Source: Rhodoferax lithotrophicus (GTDB lineage: Bacteria > Pseudomonadota > Gammaproteobacteria > Burkholderiales > Burkholderiaceae_C). Taken from it: 64,000 nucleotides of DNA. This document shows, in pieces, positions 57,359 to 64,000 of the stretch. Both the position numbers and the translations under genes were made by a program. The notes beneath the pieces were generated by a model that was given only the letters and a program-made list of their open reading frames with translations, was not told the DNA's origin and made no database searches. The stretch is from the NCBI RefSeq assembly GCF_019973615.1, contig NZ_AP024238.1, positions 124,001 to 188,000 of the forward strand. The letters are read 5' to 3'. Numbering within the stretch: position 1 is the stretch's first letter; each line of letters starts with the position of its first letter.

Positions 57359-59200
57359 TTGCAAGCTACCAATACCTCGAACCCGGCCTATTTTCACAAG
57401 GTCGTGGATTGTCAATGGGCCTGTCCGGCCCACACCCCCGTGCCCGAATACATCCGCCTGATTGGTCAGGGCCGCTACAGCGATGCCTACATGATCAACT
57501 GGGTGAGCAACGTGTTCCCCGGCGTGTTGGGCCGCACCTGCGACCGCCCCTGTGAGCCCGCCTGCCGGCGTGGCCGGGTGGAAGAGAACAACGGGACGAA
57601 ACCCGAACCGGTAGCGATTTGCCGCCTGAAACGGGTGGCGGCCGATTTCAAGGACGATGTGAAATCCCGCATGCCTGCCATCGCGCCACCCAACGGCAAG
57701 CGTGTGGCCTGTGTGGGAGCCGGGCCGGCATCCCTGACGGTGGCGCGTGATCTGGCCCCGCTGGGTTATGCCGTGACGCTGTTTGACGGCGAGAAAAAGG
57801 CCGGCGGCTTCGTGCGCACCCAGATCCCCAAATTCCGCCTGCCCGAGTCGGTGCTGGACGAAGAAACCGGCCAGATTCTGAATCTGGGGGTGGATTTCAA
57901 GGCCGGGCAACGCATTGACTCCATGGCCAAGCTGTTGGCTGAGGGTTATGACGCGGTGTTTGTCGGCAGTGGCGCACCGCGTGGGCGTGATTTGATCGTG
58001 CCGGGGCGCAAAGAAGCGGCGGCCCACATCCACATTGGTATTGACTGGCTGATGTCGGTGTCTTTTGGTCACATCACCCAGACGGCTGAGCGCGTGATTG
58101 TGCTGGGCGGCGGCAACACCGCCATGGACTGCTGCCGCAGTGCCCGGCGCATGGGCGGCAAAGATGTCAAGGTGATTGTGCGCAGTGGCTTTGAAGAAAT
58201 GAAAGCCTCGCCCTGGGAGAAGGAAGATGCGCAGCATGAAGGCATTCCGATCCTGAATTACCACGTGCCGAAAACGTTTGAACACGAAGGCGGCAAACTC
58301 ACTGGCATGACCTTCGAGATCGTCCGCGCCGAATACGATGCCAAGGGCCGTCGCAGCCTGATCCCCACCGGAGAGCCCGATGTGCTGGTACCGTGTGATG
58401 AAGTGTTGATTGCCGTCGGCCAGGAAAATGCCTTCACTTGGATCGAGCGTGACTGCGGTATCGAGTTTGACAAATGGGGCTTGCCGGTACTCACTGAAGG
58501 GACGTTCCAGTCGACCTTACCCAAGGTTTTCTTTGGCGGGGATGCCGCCTATGGCCCGAAAAACATCATCACCGCGGTCGCCCATGGGCACGAAGCGGCG
58601 GTGTCGATTGACCGCCTGCTCAACGGTGAAGATGTGGCACAGCGCCCACCGCCCATGACCAATCTTCTCTCCCAAAAAATGGGCATTCACGAGTGGAGTT
58701 ACAAAAACGCCGTCTCCAACGACGTGCGTTTCAAAGTGCCATGGACGGTGGCCGAAAAAGCCCTGGCCAGCATCAAGGTGGAGGTGGAGCTGGGTTTTGA
58801 TGCCGCCACCGCTTTCAAGGAATCCAGTCGCTGCCTGAACTGCGATGTACAAACCGTATTCAAAAGCAGTTTGTGTATTGAGTGTGATGCTTGTGTGGAC
58901 ATTTGCCCGATGGACTGCATCACCTTCACCACCAATGGCGAAGAAGCCGATTTGCGCGGTCGGCTCAAAGCCCCGGCCACCCACACCACACAAGATCTGT
59001 ATGTGTCAGACGAGCTGAAAACCAGCCGGGTCATGGTGAAAGACGAAGACGTGTGCCTGCACTGTGGTTTCTGCGCCGAGCGCTGTCCCACCGGCGCGTG
59101 GGACATGCAGAAGTTCCGCCTTGACACCACCCAAGCCGGGCCGCGTGCGCGTGATACCAAGTCGGCCGCCGCTCATCAAAATGCCACGGAGGCCGCATGA
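57359..59200 (+). CDS. GltD-like FAD/NAD(P) oxidoreductase with 4Fe-4S domains (KorC-like subunit)
   Basis: Starts at TTG 57359 with ATGAGGAGACAAT upstream. 613 residues. N-terminal cysteine cluster region (CQWACPAHTP, CDRPCEPACRRG) as in GltD, FAD motif near 118-140 (VACVGAGPASLTVARDL), NAD(P) motif (VIVLGGGNTAMDCC near 248) and the C-terminal FAD motif (VFFGGDAAYGPKNI). At the end are two 4Fe-4S motifs (CIECDACVDICP and CLHCGFCAERCP). It resembles the NADP-linked third subunit of the 2-oxoglutarate:NADP oxidoreductase known from Azoarcus evansii. Overlaps the next gene by 4 bases. Confidence 0.88.
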   Translation: MQATNTSNPAYFHKVVDCQWACPAHTPVPEYIRLIGQGRYSDAYMINWVSNVFPGVLGRTCDRPCEPACRRGRVEENNGTKPEPVAICRLKRVAADFKDDVKSRMPAIAPPNGKRVACVGAGPASLTVARDLAPLGYAVTLFDGEKKAGGFVRTQIPKFRLPESVLDEETGQILNLGVDFKAGQRIDSMAKLLAEGYDAVFVGSGAPRGRDLIVPGRKEAAAHIHIGIDWLMSVSFGHITQTAERVIVLGGGNTAMDCCRSARRMGGKDVKVIVRSGFEEMKASPWEKEDAQHEGIPILNYHVPKTFEHEGGKLTGMTFEIVRAEYDAKGRRSLIPTGEPDVLVPCDEVLIAVGQENAFTWIERDCGIEFDKWGLPVLTEGTFQSTLPKVFFGGDAAYGPKNIITAVAHGHEAAVSIDRLLNGEDVAQRPPPMTNLLSQKMGIHEWSYKNAVSNDVRFKVPWTVAEKALASIKVEVELGFDAATAFKESSRCLNCDVQTVFKSSLCIECDACVDICPMDCITFTTNGEEADLRGRLKAPATHTTQDLYVSDELKTSRVMVKDEDVCLHCGFCAERCPTGAWDMQKFRLDTTQAGPRARDTKSAAAHQNATEAA

Positions 59201-61017
59201 AACGCATAGAAGCCATCAACGATTTCGTCATCAAATTTGCCAACATCAATGGTTCAGGCTCGGCCAGTGCCAATGAGTTGTTTGCCAAGGCGGTGATGCG
59301 TATGGGCGTGCCGGTCAGCCCGCGCAACATCTTCCCCAGCAACATCCAGGGTATGCCGACCTGGTACGAAGCCCGCGTGTGTGAAAAAGGCTACCACGGC
59401 AGGCGCGGCGGGGTCGACATGATGGTCGCCATGAACCCGCAAACCTGGGATGCCGATGTGGCCGAAATCGAGCCCGGCGGCTACCTGTTTTACGACAGCA
59501 CCCGGCCCATCCCGGAGTCCAAATTCCGCAAGGATGTGCAGGTGATTGGTGTGCCCTTGACCGAGATCACCAACGCCGCCTACACCGATCCGCGTCAGCG
59601 CCAGCTATTCAAGAACATCATTTATGTGGGGGCCCTGTCAGTGCTGCTGGATCTGGATGCCAGTGTGTTCGAGAAGCTGTTCGCTGAGCAATTCAAAGGC
59701 AAGGAGCGTTTGCTGGCCTCCAACCTGCAGGCCATCAACCTGGGGCGCGATTACGTCACACAGCATTTGGCCTATCCGTTGGGCCTGACCGTGCGTCAAT
59801 CGGACAAAGTCGGAGATCAGATATTCACTGACGGCAACAGCGCCCTGGCGCTGGGCTGTATTTACGGTGGGGCTACGGTGGCAGCCTGGTATCCGATCAC
59901 CCCATCCTCCTCGGTGCCGGAAAACTTCCAGAAATACTGCGACAAATTCCGTGTGGACCCCAACACCGGTCAGCATTACTACGCCATTGTGCAAGCCGAA
60001 GACGAGCTGGCTTCGATTGGCATGGCCATTGGGGCGGGCTGGAACGGTGCGCGGGCCTTTACCGCCACCTCGGGTGCCGGGATTTCGTTGATGACCGAGT
60101 TCATTGGCCTGGCCTACTTTGCTGAAATTCCGGTCACGCTCATCAATGTGCAGCGTGGCGGTCCGTCCACCGGCATGCCCACCCGCACCCAGCAGTCAGA
60201 CTTGCTTTCCTGCGCCTATGCGTCACACGGCGACACCCGTCATGTGATGTTGTTCCCGCAAGACCCGCATGAGTGTTTTGAACATGCCGCTGCCGCGCTG
60301 GACTTGGCCGACCGGCTGCAAACCCCCATTTTTGTCATGAGTGACCTGGACATCGGCATGAACCAGCGCCTGTGCAAACCCTTTGTCTGGGACGATGCAC
60401 GTACCTACGACATTGGCAAGGTCATGACCGCTGCCGAGCTGGAGGCGGGCAAGGATTTTGGCCGTTACAACGATGTGGATGGGGACGGTATTCCGTGGCG
60501 CACCTTGCCCGGCACCCACCCGACCAAGGGCAGCTACTTCACCCGGGGCACCTCCAAAGATGCCTATGCCCGCTACTCGGAGCGCGGGCCGGACTACCTC
60601 TACAACATGGAGCGTTTGCTCAAAAAATTCAAAACCGCTGCCGATCTGGTACCGCAACCCATCTTGCACAAGGCGGCGCAGCCCACCCGGTTGGGTGTCA
60701 TTTATTTTGGCTCCACCACCCCAGCCATGCGTGAAGCACTGGATGTGCTCGAAGCTGATGGTGTCCATCTGGATGGTTTGCGGCTGCAGGCTTTCCCGTT
60801 CCCGGCTTCGGTGAACAAATTCCTGGAAGAGCACGACACGGTGTTTGTGGTGGAGCAAAACCGCGACGCGCAAATGCGCGCCCTGCTGGTCAACGAGCTT
60901 GATGCCAACCCCAAACAATTGGTCAAAGTGCTGCATTACGACGGCACGCCGATCACGGCGCGCTTCATCGTCAGCGCCATTGCCACCAAGTTGGCGCTTT
61001 TGAAGGAGACTGTATGA
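59197..61017 (+). CDS. korA: 2-oxoacid:acceptor oxidoreductase, fused gamma/alpha subunit (KorA-like)
   Basis: 606 residues. N-terminal gamma domain near 1-180 (KFANINGSGSASANELFAKA, MPTWYEARV, GYHGRRGGVDMMVAMN) and alpha domain from about 200 (GNSALALGCIYGGATVAAWYPITPSS, RAFTATSGAGISLMTEFIGLAY, NVQRGGPSTGMPTRTQQSDL). This gamma-alpha order is that of KorA-type enzymes. Together with the beta subunit it oxidatively decarboxylates a 2-oxoacid, probably 2-oxoglutarate, to the acyl-CoA. Coupled by 4-base overlaps to both neighbours. The substrate could also be an aryl or branched-chain 2-oxoacid. Confidence 0.9.
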   Translation: MKRIEAINDFVIKFANINGSGSASANELFAKAVMRMGVPVSPRNIFPSNIQGMPTWYEARVCEKGYHGRRGGVDMMVAMNPQTWDADVAEIEPGGYLFYDSTRPIPESKFRKDVQVIGVPLTEITNAAYTDPRQRQLFKNIIYVGALSVLLDLDASVFEKLFAEQFKGKERLLASNLQAINLGRDYVTQHLAYPLGLTVRQSDKVGDQIFTDGNSALALGCIYGGATVAAWYPITPSSSVPENFQKYCDKFRVDPNTGQHYYAIVQAEDELASIGMAIGAGWNGARAFTATSGAGISLMTEFIGLAYFAEIPVTLINVQRGGPSTGMPTRTQQSDLLSCAYASHGDTRHVMLFPQDPHECFEHAAAALDLADRLQTPIFVMSDLDIGMNQRLCKPFVWDDARTYDIGKVMTAAELEAGKDFGRYNDVDGDGIPWRTLPGTHPTKGSYFTRGTSKDAYARYSERGPDYLYNMERLLKKFKTAADLVPQPILHKAAQPTRLGVIYFGSTTPAMREALDVLEADGVHLDGLRLQAFPFPASVNKFLEEHDTVFVVEQNRDAQMRALLVNELDANPKQLVKVLHYDGTPITARFIVSAIATKLALLKETV

Positions 61018-62069
61018 CCTACCTTGCCAAACCCCGACTGCACCACCCTACGTTGACCAAAAACAAGGTTGGCTATACCCGGCGCGACTACGAAGGCCCG
61101 GTTTCCACCCTGTGCGCCGGTTGCGGCCACGACTCGATCTCGGCGGCCATCATCCAGGCCTGCTGGGAGCTGGACATTGAGCCCCATCGTGTGGCCAAGT
61201 TGTCGGGCATTGGTTGCAGTTCCAAAGCACCCACCTACTTTCTGGGCGCATCACACGGTTTCAACACCGTACACGGGCGTATGCCCAGCGTGCTCACCGG
61301 GGCCAATCTGGCCAACCGCGAGCTGATGTACCTGGGGGTGTCGGGTGACGGCGACTCGGCCTCCATCGGTCTGGGTCAATTTGCCAACGCCATGCGCCGC
61401 GGGGTCAACATGGCCTACATCGTCATGAACAACGGTGTGTATGGGTTGACCAAGGGGCAGTTTTCAGCCACCGCAGACCGTGGTTCCAAAAGCAAAAAAG
61501 GGGCTATCAACACCGACAACCCGATCGATCTGGTCGGCATTGCCCTGCAACTGGGGGCCACCTATGTGGCGCGCAGTTTTTCCGGCGACAAGGCGCAACT
61601 GGTCCCGCTGATCAAAGGAGCACTGGCACATGGCGGGGCGGCGTTTATTGATGTCATCAGCCCTTGTGTGACCTTCAATAACCATGGTGGCAGCACCAAG
61701 AGCTACGAATACGTGCGCCAGCATGATGAAGCCGTGAGTGTGATTGACTTTGTGGCGCCTGGCGGTGAACTCTCCACCGAATATGCACCGGGTGAGGTGG
61801 TGGAAGTGGCACAACAGGATGGCTCGGTTCTGCGCATGCGCAAGCTGCACGAAGACTATGACCCGACGGATCGTTACGCCGCCATGAGTTACATGAACAG
61901 TCATGCCGCACGCGGCGAAGTGGTCACCGGCCTGCTCTACCTGGACCCCTTGCCAACCGATTTGCACACCGCGCTCAACACCTGTGCCCAGCCGTTGAAC
62001 ACCCTGGGGACTGCACAACTCTGCCCAGGCTCCAAGGCACTGGAGAAAATCAACGCTGCATTGCGCTAA
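61014..62069 (+). CDS. korB: 2-oxoacid:acceptor oxidoreductase beta subunit (KorB-like)
   Basis: 351 residues. Thiamine-diphosphate-binding subunit: LCAGCGHDSISAAI and SGIGCSSKAP provide cluster cysteines, and the ThDP/magnesium motif is in GVSGDGDSASIGLGQFANAM with the NNGVYGLTKGQFS follow-up. A further Cys is present in ISPCVTFNNH. It carries the active site for decarboxylation. Last gene of the three-gene operon; a repeat copy follows. Confidence 0.92.
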   Translation: MTYLAKPRLHHPTLTKNKVGYTRRDYEGPVSTLCAGCGHDSISAAIIQACWELDIEPHRVAKLSGIGCSSKAPTYFLGASHGFNTVHGRMPSVLTGANLANRELMYLGVSGDGDSASIGLGQFANAMRRGVNMAYIVMNNGVYGLTKGQFSATADRGSKSKKGAINTDNPIDLVGIALQLGATYVARSFSGDKAQLVPLIKGALAHGGAAFIDVISPCVTFNNHGGSTKSYEYVRQHDEAVSVIDFVAPGGELSTEYAPGEVVEVAQQDGSVLRMRKLHEDYDPTDRYAAMSYMNSHAARGEVVTGLLYLDPLPTDLHTALNTCAQPLNTLGTAQLCPGSKALEKINAALR

Positions 62070-62078
62070 TTTTTAATC

Positions 62079-62131
62079 AAATTGGCCTCTAGTCCTTATA
62101 AATGCTGCGCAAGCAGCTATTGTTTTTGTAT
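62079..62131 (-). repeat. Dispersed ~55-bp repeat, copy 10 (intergenic, reverse orientation)
   Basis: On the minus strand: AATAGCTGCTTGCGCAGCAT, then AAGGACTAGAGGCCAATTT. A clear copy in the 82-base gap between korB and the CBS gene. The start can pair AGCTGC-x-TGCGCAGC, so it may also form a hairpin. Confidence 0.75.
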
Positions 62132-62151
62132 CATTCACTGAGGAGCATGGC

Positions 62152-62592
62152 ATGACTGAACGCACCGTTTTCCAATCCATGGCGCAGCGCCATGTGGTCA
62201 GCGTCGTCCCCACGGCCACGGTTTACACCGCAGCCTGTGTGATGACCCGCGCCAACTGCGGCAGTGTGCTGATCATTGATGCCAGCAACACCTTGCTCGG
62301 CATCGTGACCGAGCGTGACCTGATGACCCGCGTGTTGGCCAAGGCACTTGACCCCACCAAAGCCACGGTGGCCGACATCATGACGCGCCACCCGTTGTGT
62401 GTACCGCCCGAAACCAAAGTGGCCGATGCGGTGCTGATCATGATTGAGCGCGGCTTCAGACATCTGCCCATCGTCACGTCGGCGAACAAAATCCTGGGAG
62501 TTTTTTCGGTGCGTGATGCCATGCCCAAAGAAGTTCAGGCGGCGCAAGGCCTGGCCGATTTCAACGAACAAGTCAACGATGCGCTGGGTTGA
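62152..62592 (+). CDS. Two-CBS-domain protein
   Basis: 146 residues forming one Bateman module: CBS1 (VSVVPTATVYTAACVM, GSVLIIDASNTLLGIVTERDL) and CBS2 (HPLCVPPETKVADAVLIMIERGFRHLPIV, GVFSVRDAM). Preceded by GAGGAGCATGGC. CBS pairs bind adenosine nucleotides and sense energy state. It follows the 2-oxoacid oxidoreductase operon, but the partner protein is not identifiable. Confidence 0.9.
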   Translation: MTERTVFQSMAQRHVVSVVPTATVYTAACVMTRANCGSVLIIDASNTLLGIVTERDLMTRVLAKALDPTKATVADIMTRHPLCVPPETKVADAVLIMIERGFRHLPIVTSANKILGVFSVRDAMPKEVQAAQGLADFNEQVNDALG

Positions 62593-62736
62593 ACCGCTGC
62601 CCTTGACGGATTTGGGCTCGTAAATTCACAAAGTCATTCCGGTAAAGCGTTTTTCGCCCCTAAACTTTGCGCCTGTCTCAACCATCCGCATCAGGATGAA
62701 CCTGCGTTGAGCGCAGCAACACCAAGGAACACACAA

Positions 62737-63450
62737 ATGGGCGCACAGTGGAAAGCCAAGCACAAAGACATCGCAGCCAATGCCAAGGGCCGCATTTTCG
62801 GAAAACTCTCCAAAGACATCATGCTGGCCGCACGCAGCGGCGCAGACCCTGCGGCCAATTCCCACCTGCGCTTGCTGATTGAGCAGGCCCGCAAAGCCTC
62901 CATGCCCAAAGACACGCTGGATCGCGCCATCAAAAAAGGCGCTGGGCTGACCGGTGAGGCGGTCAATTTCGAGCGGGTGATTTATGAAGGTTTTGCCCCG
63001 CACCAGGTGGCGGTGATGGTGGAATGCCTGACCGACAACCTGAACCGTACCGCCCCTGAAATGCGTGTGCTGTTTCGCAAGGGCCAACTGGGCACATCGG
63101 GCTCGGTGGCCTGGGATTTTGACCATGTCGGCATGATCGAAGCCGAACCCAAGGCCCCAGGTGCCGATCCCGAAGTGGCTGCCATTGAGGCCGGGGCACA
63201 AGATTTTGAGCCCGGCGAAGAAGACGGCAACACCTTGTTTTTGACCGACCCGACCGACCTGGATGTGGTCAGCCGGGCCCTGCCCAACCATGGTTTTACC
63301 GTGCTGTCTGCCAAGCTCGGCTACAAACCCAAGAACCCGGTGAACCCGGCCAACCTGAGCGCAGAACACCTGGAAGAGGTGGAGGCCTTTCTGGCCGCCA
63401 TTGATGCCAATGACGACGTGCAACACGTCTACGTCGCCTTGGCAGGATAA
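62737..63450 (+). CDS. YebC/PmpR-family protein
   Basis: Start at ATG 62737 ([18 protein letters not shown]), with CAAGGA upstream; 10 more codons are open upstream but not family-like. 237 residues with the complete YebC pattern: [56 protein letters not shown] and [11 protein letters not shown]. YebC proteins are regulators, and some help translation of polyproline stretches. Its stop abuts the stop of the next, convergent gene. Confidence 0.93.
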   Translation: MGAQWKAKHKDIAANAKGRIFGKLSKDIMLAARSGADPAANSHLRLLIEQARKASMPKDTLDRAIKKGAGLTGEAVNFERVIYEGFAPHQVAVMVECLTDNLNRTAPEMRVLFRKGQLGTSGSVAWDFDHVGMIEAEPKAPGADPEVAAIEAGAQDFEPGEEDGNTLFLTDPTDLDVVSRALPNHGFTVLSAKLGYKPKNPVNPANLSAEHLEEVEAFLAAIDANDDVQHVYVALAG

Positions 63451-64000
63451 CTAACGCAGCGGCATGTCGCGCGACGGCATGCTGATGTGAAAGCCCTGGG
63501 CATAGTTGATGCCCATGGCTTTGAGCGCATCCAGAATCGCCTGGTTTTCCACGAACTCGGCCACCGTCAGGATGCCCAGATCCTGGCACAGGCGTGACAG
63601 GTTGTGCACCAGCGCGTAATCCACCTTGGAGTTCAGGATGTTGCGCACAAAAGCGCCATCAATCTTGACGTATTCAAACTGCAGCTCGCGCAGGTAATGG
63701 AAAGAGTTGTAGCCACTGCCGAAGTCGTCAAGCGCAAAGGCAAAGCCTTTTTGGCGCAGGTGGGTCAGGAATTTGCGCATATTGGTCATGTCGCCAATGG
63801 CATCACGCTCCAGGATTTCGAACACCACGCATTGCGGCGGAATCCCCAGCGCGTGGCACAACTCCTCGGCATAGCCCAGAATGCCACGTTCCTGAATCTC
63901 TTGTGCTGACAGGTTGAGGAAGATTTTGGTGTCTGGCGCACCGCTCAGCAAGCAGGCCTGTTTGGCAGCAAAGGCTTTGCGGAGCATGACGCGGTCAAGT
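63451..64000 (-). CDS. EAL-domain protein, truncated by the window edge
   Basis: The frame is open to the right edge, so only the C-terminal part is seen (about 183 residues). EAL motifs: FLNLSAQEI, VFEILERDAI, DDFGSGYNSFHYL, VKIDGAFV and VAEFVENQAIL. The EAL signature itself lies outside the window. The visible part looks like an intact c-di-GMP phosphodiesterase. It converges on the YebC gene with no spacing. Confidence 0.88.
   Translation of the reverse strand, partial: LDRVMLRKAFAAKQACLLSGAPDTKIFLNLSAQEIQERGILGYAEELCHALGIPPQCVVFEILERDAIGDMTNMRKFLTHLRQKGFAFALDDFGSGYNSFHYLRELQFEYVKIDGAFVRNILNSKVDYALVHNLSRLCQDLGILTVAEFVENQAILDALKAMGINYAQGFHISMPSRDMPLR

Overview
The window reads as chromosomal DNA of a Burkholderiales bacterium, most like the Comamonadaceae (Rhodoferax/Polaromonas type). 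The basis is GC-rich coding sequence with tightly packed genes, a MaeB-type malic enzyme, the lptD-surA-rsmA order, several c-di-GMP proteins, and anaerobic or microaerobic redox genes next to aerobic ones. The genus is an inference; there is no rRNA or other phylogenetic marker. I see no tRNA, rRNA or CRISPR array.

Layout. 0-4 kb: the tail of a fused MNIO-DUF2063 protein, an EAL protein and SpeD. 4-8 kb (minus): a TAXI-type TRAP transporter operon (binding protein, intercistronic stem-loop, fused permease, DUF1850). 8.4-12.2 kb: a large multi-PAS GGDEF-EAL protein. 12.2-17.2 kb: a redox locus (cytochrome b5-like protein, ferric-reductase-like flavocytochrome, three small secreted proteins) divergent from an OmpR/EnvZ-type two-component pair. 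17.4-21.7 kb: an accessory patch with lower-GC orphan genes and an IS91-family element that carries a tyrosine recombinase and is bracketed by inverted repeats. 21.7-29.4 kb: an AlbA_2-type regulator, a flavin oxidoreductase, a diguanylate cyclase, the ribosome-modifying pair RsmE/RoxA and a phosphotyrosine phosphatase. 29.4-36 kb (minus): four signalling genes in two overlapping pairs. 36-43 kb: a fused CoA-transferase, a glutamine-synthetase-like ligase, and a rubrerythrin/rubredoxin/rubredoxin-reductase set. 43-57 kb: malic enzyme, a barnase/barstar pair, rsmA-surA-lptD, divergent amgK, a small ferredoxin, a class V aminotransferase, a metallophosphatase lipoprotein and an NCS2 permease. 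57-64 kb: hemerythrin divergent from a three-gene 2-oxoacid:acceptor oxidoreductase operon (KorCAB-like) behind three FNR-like boxes, then a CBS protein, YebC and a truncated EAL protein.

Two themes stand out. First, a dispersed element of about 55 bp occurs at least ten times, both between genes and, without stop codons, inside genes, where it adds short foreign peptides to conserved enzymes. Second, oxygen and redox adaptation recurs: FNR-like boxes, KorCAB, hemerythrin, the rubrerythrin system, and the b5/ferric-reductase locus. The most system-like candidates for further work are the two-component/b5/ferric-reductase/small-secreted-protein locus at 12.2-17.2 kb and the dispersed intragenic repeat.
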